Assembly: GCA_018257865.1 (NCBI GenBank)
Contig: JAEUBA010000073.1
Coordinates: 1 to 64,000, forward strand
Source of the DNA: Stereocaulon alpinum
Taxonomy: Eukaryota; Ascomycota; Lecanoromycetes; Lecanorales; Stereocaulaceae
Direction of reading: 5' to 3'
DNA length: 64,000 nt
Shown here: positions 46,901 through 55,362 of the stretch, one piece after another
Numbering within the stretch: position 1 is the first letter of the stretch
Layout: every line of letters begins with the position of its first letter
Notes under the pieces: generated by a model
Databases searched by the model: none
The model's input: the letters and a program-made list of their open reading frames with translations, nothing else
Told to the model about the DNA's origin: nothing
Translations under genes and position numbers: made by a program

Positions 46901-47098
46901 ACCCACAATTCAGCTACAGCTGACACGACAGTGCCACACGGCGGGAGCGAGGGCTCCGAAAGGCCCACGACTGCGCATAGTGGAAAGTCAGGACGGTTGA
47001 AGAAGAGGCTAAGTTCCTTAGGTATTGGTAGGAACGCAAGTGCAAGGGAGAAACCAAAGGTGAAGGTAGATGGGATGGTTGGGGTTGCTGAGGAGTAA
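40982..47098 (+). CDS. DOCK-family Rho/Rac guanine nucleotide exchange factor (Dck1-like)
   Basis: A single uninterrupted exon encodes 2,038 residues. Residues about 10-85 form an SH3-like domain (AVATYPFAASSPADLPLEIGDELYII, seen as two overlapping parts, then SSWFRGYLV). A Ser-rich linker follows. At about 640-800 is the C2/DHR-1 domain (DIYVTISEAFLPRQ, then FALSWMPLW), expected to bind phosphoinositides. The central part is helical repeat. The DHR-2 exchange domain spans about 1,480-1,870 (LHADQYTWESTNVRPLTD, RGDWQLPRYFRVTYHGLGFP, KEFIYEGEPSERQSAF). The tail is Pro/Ser-rich. In yeasts the related Dck1 works with an ELMO protein (Lmo1) to activate Rho5/Rac and influences actin, polarity and mitophagy. 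An intronless 6.1-kb frame is unusual in this neighbourhood, where most long genes carry introns. The partner is not in the window. Confidence 0.93.
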   Translation: MPWRPLPRIAFAVATYPFAASSPADLPLEIGDELYIIEQGGQDSSWFRGYLVAPPSLLAGLTSVKGQTLEARVFSGIFPRCCVEVREVLGEAGVDGNAQGSQIIGDSPIPNLLNGDSLRGSGSSAHKSSVRRKISNSSVGPNGLAVNGDNPRIPALTKRPARTSSRASNHTNGQGLSRKLSHRSIASSQHRSSSRPFTPTSDGPRDPNARRPQAPVPMLKIGDETPTSTSEPLVDEVASCLREWHSKNLHELLLNRRYSVLEKVSDLVNRLDLARRQLLHNVLTAQELAVLREEIVWNLVDGNKMLSKEVIVRDPRQHGRLLTGEDSAIELTKLQSTMSLLDRPPVFHHDPVTLHHFMVDVKAFTNNGLIAPTLTIYLCSRSPGEPPKALTESFVIDLPTQEDFEQTASLGRFRTLFTDLTPNDVGDASRPGQDICIVIKVQASQPLQRPSITSPLKPKYIDENGSVSRPITSNQSSTNAGKGGRQSLMWAQKLGSVRNRAPHETKTLQRPPTGDSSNSMANGYRPTTQDSSRAMTQEGTQYVKRNIGVGIVSIKQVFGHGTAGDGHIVIWTPAEVGNESQTLMEDFDELVRDLMTSQSGAYVKSKAIDHIRLGFQSFASPDANDLILKTPTLLQNVLPTPKIDFPGAPTKARSDIYVTISEAFLPRQALLSHPQRGTVQISSSLELKNVQLTLEVRKKNGERIERCIFPGSNSVGQTAWRTSAVERGEGWNQLIKLAIPTADVPDAHLIMSVADAPGFPFALSWMPLWAEDAFIKNGTHAPLLYLYDKTTSSSDNGKGAYLGFPWDSKGRYGDTKDETLTGPVAILKLQTELCSTHFSQDTILLGILRWREQRGDQILDLLKRFAFVPEIEIVKLVSDVFDALFGILVENAGEDEFEDSIFNALVIVLGIVHDRRFNLGPFVDGYAATRFDHPFATPCLIRSYLRLLANPADPHKSRRVRATFKVGRQILKFIVSARRRQEMKEAGIGANTQPTFKRDLKAIFHAFQRLMKDATPILVGSKTLVVQHMHTWLPELKGVFSEEEILDIATKFLESCSEVQGKLTLYKLVLILNLTDEDLFSHRDIRHKVCGLTSTWIEPYWGFNSDSTQWREQVRLCCSIVSRQVHESPVNGFGYFRKAIQSYRSLLVSTGKKADTLSLLFPSTYPFPSKSLPQSAEFDEALTELAGLLATLSRTPFGNHVDRSKPECTDLLHDGLDVIMSVLSGAAFPKSWLSLYVFHHRSSLQMLETLSDFMISECIPSPDDADDFNTELWSNYFLTLLTLVRGDILALETFPEQKRRAVWKIAGDVREQGAVLLKRSWEAIGWEATFDEQTRYGLSRLGGFQVQYVPSLVAPILELCLSVHEGLRNVAVRILQAMIISEWTLSEDLSVIQAEMVDCLEMLFQSRNMGESLVIKMFVNELLDLFEPLARVSGDPMWQAIKEMIATIDELLELLAAVHSPDITEALRILNTLQLMNFLKDMQKVDIFIRYVHQLAEVQAKLNNKTEAGLALRLHADQYTWESTNVRPLTDPNYPEQSSFERKERLYFEMINYLEEGEAWESALTNYRELADQYEHTHYDFAKLARTQRSMAKIYETIARGDWQLPRYFRVTYHGLGFPSSLRGKEFIYEGEPSERQSAFTDRMRQLHPSAHVVPKGEVEDLEGQYLQITPVSPYRDLGHPIYQQSKVAQSTRDFVTTSRPYRFAVTSKRHSPSSGVHNQWVEKTVYSTKESFPTILRRSEVLAVDVVRLSPLQTAVERTTRKTSEVSAIERRISNGDESMFPTLTDTVMSSVDPSSAASVARYRQLLPTVSEGDDEDADESVLSPLQNALHIALLEHVSMIKHCLSQYVRPDHVHTRAFLTDNLKETFDPEMAILAPNSVPAAEPPSFLYSPPQSFAGLSTSTTPALTNGASPTSPQQPPDAQPTPLSNVSLNFLKTSPQRVVKANGSASGPSAPSDDGSSSVNLSQGRNNSTHNSATADTTVPHGGSEGSERPTTAHSGKSGRLKKRLSSLGIGRNASAREKPKVKVDGMVGVAEE

Positions 47099-47624
47099 GG
47101 CATGCGCAGGAAACGAGTTTGAGATGACTGGATATATGTTCATTGGGCAAGTCGTCTCGAACGGTATATGTTGAAGTGGGTACATACGGGCTTTGATGGA
47201 GATTAGAAGCCAGCGGTATACCCAAGAGATGGTTGTGTTTGATAGAAAGGCGTACATATTTGTGGGCGGGGAAAAAGAGGAGCGGATAAGATACCATGTG
47301 TTAATTCGAGTGGTCTGGAGTAGCTGGCTACAGACAGAGATAATCCATTTAAGCGGTTCAGCGTACAATATCCCTTTCTTCCGCCCTTTTATAATGCACT
47401 GTCATAGCATCGATACCTCGAGTTCAGTTCAACATCGATGGACTTCCTAAAAGTACGCCGCTATCTCTTCTTCCTCTGCACATAAGCGTCTCCTTCCTAC
47501 ATCCCCAATCATCCCCATCGAAAAGTCAGACCCTTCCGCTCACTGCCATACCGCAGCCCCTGCATTAGAACGAACACAACCACCCACCCCACCGTCCCCC
47601 TCTCTTTTCCCCTCCTTAAGTCCA
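47099..47624. other. Convergent intergenic region
   Basis: About 530 bp between the ends of the DOCK gene and the unknown minus-strand gene. It should hold both 3' untranslated regions and polyadenylation sites; nothing specific is recognised. Confidence 0.4.
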
Positions 47625-48437
47625 TCACATCCCTCCCCCTCCCTCACCCAAAACCTCCTCCCTACCCCTCACGGAACCATACATCCCACCAGCCAAAGGA
47701 CCTCCTTTCGTTGTCCCCACTACCACAACATCAGCTCTCATCCACCTACAATAAACCTCTCCTTTTTCCTCCCTAGCCTTGTAAAACCAAACCCAAGAGG
47801 GACACTTACGGCGTTTCCCATTCCTAACCGCAGAAACCTGTTTCCCGATCTCAACTAACGCCCCGATGTCTGACTTTAGGTATTTCCATTTCAGACTGCT
47901 GAACCACGTACAAGCTCGCTCGAGCCTTTCACGACGGGTTTTTAGGTCTGCGAGCGCGGTACGTGTTTGGCGCTCGTTGATGTGGCGGAGGAGTGCTAGG
48001 TGGTGCAGGGATGATGTTAGCGTTGTGGATATGTTGAGCTGGTCGTTGGTAGGAGGGTGAGATTGGGTAAGATCGAGGTTTTGTGTTAGGGATGCGTGGC
48101 GTGCATCGAGTTGTTCTGATTGAGAAGAGAGGTCTAGCAGGGTGCGGAAAGCGGTTTGGAATTTGTGATGGCATTGGTAGTAGAATTTGCGGGCGTCGGC
48201 TAGGTAGTCGAAGCGTTTGAGGTCGCGTTTTGAGAGGTGGGGACGCGCGAGGTGGATTAGGGTGTAGAGGAGGTGGTAGTCGAGGTGGGGTAGGGGTTCT
48301 ATGTGCGTGGTCGTGTTGTTGTTGTCTGAGTCGATTGTTTGGAGGAGGATGGATGTTTGGAATAGGGCGTGGGAGAAGGGGCTGGCGAGGTCGAGGAAGT
48401 GGGATATGGTTAGGGGGGGTGAGGGGTGGTGGGACAT
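47625..48437 (-). CDS. Hypothetical helical protein
   Basis: A 270-residue single-exon frame starting MSHHPSPPLTISHFLDLASP. The sequence is predicted mainly helical from its composition: HLDYHLLYTLIHLARPHLSK, KFYYQCHHKFQTAFRTLLDL, LRHINERQTRTALADLKTRR, which includes a likely coiled coil at about 150-190. The later part has a Lys/Trp-rich segment (FSSLKWKYLKS; CPSWVWFYKAREEKGEVYCRW), and the C-terminus is Gly-rich. No signal peptide or membrane span is obvious. The family is not recognised. The long open frame with a sensible amino acid mix, between two genes on the same strand, supports coding. Confidence 0.55.
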   Translation of the reverse strand: MSHHPSPPLTISHFLDLASPFSHALFQTSILLQTIDSDNNNTTTHIEPLPHLDYHLLYTLIHLARPHLSKRDLKRFDYLADARKFYYQCHHKFQTAFRTLLDLSSQSEQLDARHASLTQNLDLTQSHPPTNDQLNISTTLTSSLHHLALLRHINERQTRTALADLKTRRERLERACTWFSSLKWKYLKSDIGALVEIGKQVSAVRNGKRRKCPSWVWFYKAREEKGEVYCRWMRADVVVVGTTKGGPLAGGMYGSVRGREEVLGEGGGGM

Positions 48438-48810
48438 GGTGGTGGTGGTGGTGGTGAGATGTGTGGGTTGTGAGGTGATTTTATTACGCTTTCTGACCTC
48501 TATGATTTGGTGTGGGGTGTTGGAGAGCTAGTGGTCTTTGGTAGGGTTGAGAGGTGTTGAGCGCGTAGAGGTCTTGATGGAAAGCGGTATCTCAGAAAAC
48601 CTTCTGCATTCGTGTTTCTCCACCGTACCGTGATGATGAGCTCCGAAAAGATTGATACGAGCCGACTTTTGCCACGTTCCAGACTACCGTCCCTAATGTG
48701 AACAAATTGATATCTTTCAAGTTGCTTTGGTTTGTCGTCGCAAGCGGCTATTCGTGCCACGATTTTGTAGGCGTTAGTGGCTTTATACACATTCATCCTG
48801 AAGGTGCTTT

Positions 48811-50171
48811 TCAAGCGTCGTTTTGTTTCATTGGAAGGTCTAGATCAACAATCCAAGGGGCATTCATAGGCTTATAATGGACGTTCATGATACTTGCATT
48901 GATAAACATCGTTTCCTCTCCCCACCTTAATGGCCTCCCCCCACTACCACTCAAATTCAAATAAACCCCTCTCTCCTTAAGAATTTTCTCCCCATCAACT
49001 TCCACTAACTCCGTCGTCATCTTCTTCTTCCAGTCCATCCGCTCAGCACCCCATCCCTCATGTATATGGCCAAAGCAGTGGATCCGAGGCTTGCACCTCT
49101 CGACTGCTTTTCGTAAATGCTCGCAGCCTACGTGGTCCTTACCGTAGAACGTTTCATCGCGAATGCCCATTGGGGGCCCGTGCGTTAGCATTACATCGAT
49201 GTTGGGATGGTTTGGGACGGGGTTGGCGGGGTTGCTTTGAGAAAGCCCTATGCTTGGGTTGAACCGGTCGGTTTCGCGGGGGTAGGTGAAGGCCCAGTCA
49301 AAGTATACGGGTTGCCAGGGAGAGGAGTAGACCTGTAAAGGGAGATGAGCTTGCGGTTACAGCAAATTCGCGAACTAGAGTCCACACAAAAGAGGATCTA
49401 AGGAAACAAGGGATACACATGTGCAAGCTGCCCGGGGAAGCTGAGTCTGTAGTGCTCATAGACGAAAAAGAGAGCCGGTCCCTAGACTTTGCAAGTGGAA
49501 CATTATTGAGAGCATAAATTGAAATGACAAGTTGTTGACAAGAACTCTTCCCCGTGCAGAACGATAAACCCAGGTCTCTTATCATAAAAAACGAAAGCGG
49601 CTGATCATGCCGCTGCGAAGAAGAGCTCATATTCCGAAAAACCCTCCTCCACCAAAGCTATAAAGCGCAGAATAATGACCAAAGACCAACCGCAAGCCTC
49701 CTTCAACTCTCCCCAAGAAAGAAAAGAACAAAGAACTTAACCCACCGTAAACCTTGCCCCACTCCCCAACTCAAACGTCCTGGTCCCCTCCTCCAAATAA
49801 ACAATGCCACACGCCCTGGCCTCTTCTCCACACCACATTTCCCTAATCCTCTCACAATCCTCCGGCTTGTTACGATGCTTCTTCTTCAAACTCTCCGTAT
49901 AAAGCTCCTCATGCAGCGTGATATCATGATTGCCCGCTATGACGAGCTTGAGTTCTGCTTTGGCGGTCTTTAAGAAGTTGAGAACTTTTTGGTACTCAGT
50001 TTCATGGCCAACGCTGGTGATGTCGCCGCAATGGATTAGGATGTCCGCTTCTGGGAAGGGTTCGCGGTAGAGGAGGTTGCTGGTTTCGGCGGGGGCGGGG
50101 ACACGGTTGTGAGTGTCGGAGATGATGCAGATGCGGGTTTTGATTGTGGAGGGTGAGATGGTGGTGGACAT
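48811..50171 (-). CDS. Calcineurin-like metallophosphoesterase
   Basis: Two exons, 49,746-50,171 and 48,811-49,332, join in phase to give 315 residues. The five metallophosphoesterase blocks are in order: ICIISDTHNRV (D-x-H), ILIHCGDITSVG (GD), LVIAGNHDITLH (GNHD), DVMLTHGPPMGIRDE (GH-type histidine) and IHCFGHIHEGWG (GHxH). These bind two metals and hydrolyse phosphoesters. The overall layout matches the MPPED1/239AB group and fungal Ser/Thr-phosphatase-like proteins of unknown substrate. The joining site after RFT (GTGGGT donor) restores FTVYSSPWQPVYFDWAF, the expected sequence after the third block. The 413-nt intron (49,333-49,745) is six to eight times longer than most others in this window. 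The protein is probably cytosolic, as no signal peptide is seen. Confidence 0.9.
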
Positions 50172-50559
50172 TGCTTTGGAGATATTGGTGGAGGATGGGG
50201 GGTTCTAGGTGAAAGTGGGTTGTGGGAGGAAGCTTGTCATCCTTTTCGTAAGAGTCTCAGCAACTGATTGGAGATAAGAAAAACTTTCTGCAAGACGTGT
50301 CTAATGGTCTTCATGGACGCCGATTGTTCTCTTGGGCGCTGGTGGTGAGTCAATGGAAAATGCGTACAAAGGGCGTGTAATTGAGAAGGTTGTGGTTGAA
50401 GGATGACGTTGCAGTCGCATACTACAATTCGGGCAATGCTAAACGCGAGTTGCGAGTTGGAGGATTGTTGTTTCATGATCCCATTTTGAGCTCAATTCTG
50501 AAGCGTACACAATGCATGCAAGTCGCATCTATAGTCCGCAAAGCCTGACGAACCAGCTC

Positions 50560-51223
50560 TTACTTCCTAATAGCACGCTGGTAAAAGGCAAGCTCCTCCC
50601 CCTCCAGCACATATCCATCAACGCGTCCACTTTGCCCAGGTCTCGAAGCAACAACAGCATATAACCGTCCAGCCTCAAACTGCCTCTCCAACGCGGCCTC
50701 GACCTTCCCACCAGCCGTCATCCTTGCAGCCTGCTTCTTCTCCACACTCTTGCTCTTCTTCACATCTTCCGCCTCACCCTCCTTCTGCGTCTTCGCTTGA
50801 CGTCTTCGTCCCAAAGCGGCCCCGTAATGCGCTTCATACCATTGACGGAAAGGAGCGGCGTCGACTTGGACCACGGCGGATTTGGTGAGGGTGTTGGTGC
50901 GGACCAGTTCATTGTTCGAGGGATGGAAGGACACGGAGATTACACGGACTTTGCGGGCTATGCCTTCTGAGCCCCAGGAGAAATTGCCGGCTTCCAGGCG
51001 AAGACCACGGTATTTGGTGTTACCGCCACGGGTGCGAACGAGATGGATTCGTTTGGCGCCAATTCGGGTGTTGGCTGGTTGGCGGCCTTTCTCGAATGCT
51101 CTGTTGATGTTAGATCAGGTTGAGCTTGGATATAGGGATGCAGCAGTACCTCTTCTTGCGGTAGTAGGCACGCTTTGCGCCGGTTGCTGAGCGCTTGTGA
51201 CGGGAATCTCGTGAAATACCCAT
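50560..51223 (-). CDS. RPS8: 40S ribosomal protein eS8
   Basis: Two exons, 51,150-51,223 and 50,560-51,100, with a 49-nt intron give 204 residues, the expected size. The product begins MGISRDSRHKRSATGAKRAY, followed by YRKKRAFEKGRQPANT, and contains RIHLVRTRGGNTKYRGLRLE, NFSWGSEGIARKVRVISV and NNELVRTNTLTKSAVVQVDA, the hallmark of eS8. It is a structural protein of the small ribosomal subunit. The Lys-rich insertion (TQKEGEAEDVKKSKSVEKKQ) between the body and the C-terminal helix is normal for eukaryotes. The intron lies 24 codons after the ATG, near the start of the gene as in many fungal ribosomal protein genes. Expression is expected to be high, but no promoter motif was identified. Confidence 0.96.
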
Positions 51224-51903
51224 GATTGCGGTGGTTCAGTGACGGCTCTGGATTGGGTGCGTCAGTAGAGTCCAGAACATATGTGGTAGAGCAATAAGAG
51301 TAGTAGGCGAGGCAGAAGGAGGTTTAAGTGTTTCTGAGAGCTTAGGTGGGCGATCTAGAGGCGGGCGTGGCTCATAACATGCTATTGCACCTTGATCCAC
51401 TCAGACGCACGAATGCTGCTCCCCGGGACTCAAAACAGATTGGGATGGTGGGAGAGGCTTACTTTCTTCTAGGCAGCCATCCACCAGCGCAGTCAGAGTT
51501 ATGTGATTGTCGTCTCGTCGAATCGTGAGATTGAAGCTGTTGTTTCGGGAGATCCAAGTGTGCATTTTCCTCGCTTAGCGACAACGCCAAGCTTCGCTAG
51601 TACCTCTTGAGCCGAGCTTTCGCCGAGACGTCAAATTCTTAGCTGCTATTATTACTATTCATATCTTCGCAGGACTACGGTCTTCTGGCGATTGTAACTT
51701 CTCTTGATAATGCACACAACTTCGTTCTTAGTGTGACTCTAGCGTAGAGCAAATGCTGAGATGCAATTCGCTAATATGTAACGGTCATGAATCATTCCCT
51801 CATATGTTTACAATGGTAGATTTCCCTCGCTCCTACAAGATATCGTATTGTGCCGCCCTCTTTCTGTTGCCGTGTACGGTGTAGTCCTCGTCCAGGCAGC
51901 CGG
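51224..51903. other. Intergenic region upstream of RPS8
   Basis: About 680 bp between the RPS8 start and the end of the peroxin gene, both on the minus strand. It should contain the RPS8 promoter. Only short shadow frames are present. Confidence 0.4.
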
Positions 51904-52977
51904 TCACCTCACAGATACACCGCTAGGAAAGTTTCTTGCACTCAGAAGTACCCCTTTCACACCCCTAATCTCAGATTTAACCTTCGCAATAGCGTCCTCC
52001 TTTGCATTATCTCCTTTGCTGTTCCGACTTAGAACATCGCCATAAACCAACCCATCGAGGCTTTTCTGCAGCTCATCTATGCTGTCTTTGACTGGACTCG
52101 ACGCTTCCTTGTCAGCAGGTAGGAGATCACACAGCCTGCTCTTGATGGTGGAGAGAGTAGCTTCGTGGGCTGAAGAAGAGGAGGCCGAAGTGTCTGAAAC
52201 GTCGAATGAGTCTGAGGATGTAGAACGTGAGAGGTGGGGAGAGGTCTGCGTGGCGGCTGAGCGATTGAAAAAGTGGGCTGGATCTGAATCTACAGAGGCG
52301 CTTTCGATATCATCAAGAGCGAAAGACGTTTCAGGGCTTTTGGAGACGGAGTCTTCAAGTTTCTTATTTAGTGTAGTAAGGTTGGTGTGGGCGGTGTCGA
52401 AGAGGGACTGTCGTGCCGCGGTCAGGGTCTCGACCATAGGCTCGACAATGTATTTACTCGTCCCATAGATGGTAGCAGCGGCGCCTGATGCAATGTAGAG
52501 CGCTGTCAGGAGGCGCTGGGTTGTTACAAGCGGTGGTGGCTTTTGTGAGTGTATGAGGAATTCGGGGTACGTGATTATTGGGACAATATCCTTTGCAGGA
52601 GTCGCTGGCGTCGCATCTGAGGAGCCATTAGACACTGATTCCGGGTGGTCAATCCGCGACACGTCGTCTTGCTCTTCGTGGAACCCTTTCGCGACCTCCG
52701 CTTCAGGCATATGTTGCCTACGGAGTAGATCTCTGATCTCGTCCTCGGTCAGGCCCTTCAACTGTAGAAAGTATTGCTTTCGCTCGATGGGAGCATCTCG
52801 AATATCATCGTCCTCCAGAAACCTTGTGGCTTTGTCAATCAACGAGGCTCGATCCGCAGCAGCTGTTTGCTCGTTCGGTGTTGGTGATTGTTGTTCAGCA
52901 GGACTTGGGGAATCTGGGGCTTCGAAACGTTGCCACGAAGGTATTCCCTTGGTTTTAGACCTGTCTTGGTCACTCAT
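51904..52977 (-). CDS. Pex14-domain peroxin (Pex14 or Pex14/17-like)
   Basis: A 357-residue single-exon protein of the peroxisomal import docking complex. Residues about 43-88 match the conserved Pex14 N-terminal domain that binds WxxxF motifs of the receptor Pex5 (LIDKATRFLEDDDIRDAPIE, then RKQYFLQLKGLTEDEIRDLLRR). At about 135-180 comes ITYPEFLIHSQKPPPLVTTQ and one hydrophobic helix (LLTALYIASGAAATIYG), the likely membrane anchor. A coiled-coil-like segment (LFDTAHTNLTTLNKKLED) and a Ser-rich region follow. Filamentous fungi have both Pex14 and a chimeric Pex14/17 (Pex33); I cannot decide which this is from memory alone. It lies upstream of RPS8 on the same strand and diverges from the IES2 side. 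Confidence 0.85.
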   Translation of the reverse strand: MSDQDRSKTKGIPSWQRFEAPDSPSPAEQQSPTPNEQTAAADRASLIDKATRFLEDDDIRDAPIERKQYFLQLKGLTEDEIRDLLRRQHMPEAEVAKGFHEEQDDVSRIDHPESVSNGSSDATPATPAKDIVPIITYPEFLIHSQKPPPLVTTQRLLTALYIASGAAATIYGTSKYIVEPMVETLTAARQSLFDTAHTNLTTLNKKLEDSVSKSPETSFALDDIESASVDSDPAHFFNRSAATQTSPHLSRSTSSDSFDVSDTSASSSSAHEATLSTIKSRLCDLLPADKEASSPVKDSIDELQKSLDGLVYGDVLSRNSKGDNAKEDAIAKVKSEIRGVKGVLLSARNFPSGVSVR

Positions 52978-53787
52978 ATTGCGGCTGATGTCCTCTATAG
53001 TTCACGATGTTGAGGACATACAACATAGCATGCGGACCTTATGCGGAGGAACAACCTCGGCAGCGATCCACAAGCCAGGCTAACTGGAAGCAATCTAGCG
53101 CAATTCAGCCATCGATCCTGCAAATTGCATATTCTCTGCTAAAATAAGAGCACACCCATCTAAAAGCAATATATCCTTTACATAGAGTCATAGGATTTTT
53201 GGAGATAAGGAGCGACCGGTGCCTGAGACTTGTCAAAGGTGCAGCGGCCGGTACCGCTATCGTGCATTCTTCGAAGGGAAGCGAGGCCAACAATTAGCCA
53301 GGCGTGGCAGGGACAGCAGGATGACAGACAGGCCCACTAAGCGCCACCGCAGTGAGAGCTACGGCGAGGGCACAGCAGTCGCGAAGGTGCCCAGCAATAC
53401 TAGTGCTAAGGATTCCGCAAGCACGTACGTACCTATCTTCACACCCTGTATATGGTACACACCCGTTACTTCAAACGTGGATTGAACTGGTCCGCCTCAT
53501 TCGAGGACATTTGCCTGTCCAGCTGCTGAGGAAACGTCACCCTGCATATTTATTCTGCGCCCTTCTTTGCCTCTCTCCGCCTTTCCTCACCCTTTAAACC
53601 TGCCGAACTGTTGAGCTTAGCTGCAGCATCTGAATACGACACCTGCAGCCACTCCACACTAGCAGTGTATACCTTCAAGTACACTTTGTTCCAGCACCTC
53701 TTGTATTCCACAACTTTAAGACTTTCATCCTTCACCACCCTTTTGCTATTTAGGTACCTTTTGCGATTGCGGCAACGCTACAACACA
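52978..53787. other. Divergent region between the peroxin and IES2
   Basis: About 810 bp. It includes a short frame from an ATG at 53,321 (MTDRPTKRHRSESYGEGTAV) that reaches a possible GTACGT donor near 53,427; this has a coding-like mix but no partner exon was found. The rest should be the promoter and 5' leader of IES2. Confidence 0.35.
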
Positions 53788-55362
53788 ATGCCTGCACGAC
53801 GCTCTCTCCGAGCCCGCACATCTCTAACATCTGGTCCCAGAGCTCCAGCAGCAGTCCCAGTATCAACCCGTCCACGTCGCGCCGCCTCGGGTGTTGCTGC
53901 TTCGAGTCCGACAGTAAAAGTAACGCGCGATGAACCTAACTCGCCAGATGATTCTAAAAAGGCATTACGCCTTACTGTCAAAATGCCATCCAGTAAGCTT
54001 CGGGAAGCCACATCAAGTACCCGACCAACGTCACGCGGAAATGCTGCAGCCCAATTAAGAGACTCGCTCACTGGAGGTGAAGTTGTAAGCGGCCCTAGAG
54101 CAAGCCGTGCTAATAAGAAGTATGTTGTGGAAAGCGAAAGCGACGAGGAAGATGATGATGAGGACGAAGACGTAGAAGATGCTGAAGCCAGCAATGAGAG
54201 TGAAGACGAAGATGAGGAGCAAGAAGAGGAAGAGCAGATCGGTGGCCCCGAAGAAAGTAGCGAGGAAGAAGCTGACGAAGAAGACGAGGACGCCGAAGCC
54301 GATGCAGACGCAGATGTAGATGCCGACGGTGATGTAGAGATGGACGATGACGCGGACGATGGACAACCCCTGCCATCTCAGACGCCTGTCCTCAAAGTCA
54401 AGGGACCAGCAGCTAAACCGACGGTCACTGTTACGCCAGCCCAAGACGCGAAAATTAAAAGCGTAGAGGCTAAGGAAATGGAAATGGATGACGATGACGA
54501 GGAGCTATCGGATCTATCGGAGGACGATGACGAAGAAGGCGAGGGAGGAGAGGAAGATGCAGAAGGCGAGGACGTCGACGAAATGGATCAGGATACTGAC
54601 AGCCGCAGCCCAGGCAGTAGGGCTAGCACACCTGACGTTAGTAAGATGACAAAGAGGCAGCGGAGTAGGCTGGACCAGGTCATGGGGAGTGACTTTCTGC
54701 AATTGCCTATGGGTAAACACCCGTACCGTGTGCCTTCAAGCTAGGAGCTATCACTAACAGTAGTCTTTAATCAGAACCTCAAACGAAGAAGCATCTCACG
54801 GCCGAGGAACACGCCATGCGCCGAGCAGAAATGGCTAGGCGGCGTAAGAACTTGAGCGAAAAGCGCAATGAAGAAGAAAAGGTATGCCTCTATCCTCCTT
54901 CACGAGTCTAAATCTTCCCGTTTGTGTCGCCCACCAACTAGCCTTATACTACACGTTCATTGCAATTCGCACACTACACTCACCAGAATTCCTTTCAAAA
55001 GTACTCCATGGCAAGCATAGGAACGACTGAGCCTCATCATTTTCTGTCGCATCTATCTTATTAGTGCTCCTGGGCACATCAACTGACAAAGCCGGCAGAT
55101 GGATACAATTAATCGCCTCCTGAAAAAGCAAGCTCCCAAACGCCGCGGCAAGATCTCAGCGGCAGAAATCAATGCACAGGACCATGGCGACGAATCTCCA
55201 CAAGAGATACAGGAGGAAGATATTCCGCCCGCCAATCCAGTCTATGTACGGTGGACTAGTGATAAGGATGGGTGCCGGATTGGTGTGCCCAGCGAGTGGC
55301 TCGGGCAGCCTGTTGGGAGAATCTTTGGGGAAAGGAAAATGGTTGAGGAGGTGGAAGGCTAA
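53788..55362 (+). CDS. IES2: INO80 chromatin-remodelling complex subunit Ies2 (PAPA-1 domain)
   Basis: Three exons (53,788-54,712; 54,775-54,881; 55,099-55,362) join in phase to give 431 residues. Ies2 stimulates the ATPase of the INO80 nucleosome remodeller in the nucleus. The N-terminal part is basic (MPARRSLRARTSLTSGPRAP). Residues about 110-275 are an extremely acidic stretch of Glu/Asp with Ser, a likely histone-binding or phosphorylated region. The conserved PAPA-1 segment crosses both splice sites: MTKRQRSRLDQVMGSDFLQL, then EPQTKKHLTAEEHAMRRAEM, ARRRKNLSEKRNEEEK and MDTINRLLKKQAPKRRGK. The C-terminus VRWTSDKDGCRIGVPSEWLG is the short Ies2 tail; no HIT zinc finger is visible. The second intron is long for this region (217 nt). 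Confidence 0.9.

Noticed and set aside
53321..53485. Short Arg/Ser-rich frame with a possible GTACGT donor
   Set aside because: No second exon joins in phase and it does not fit the IES2 N-terminus.
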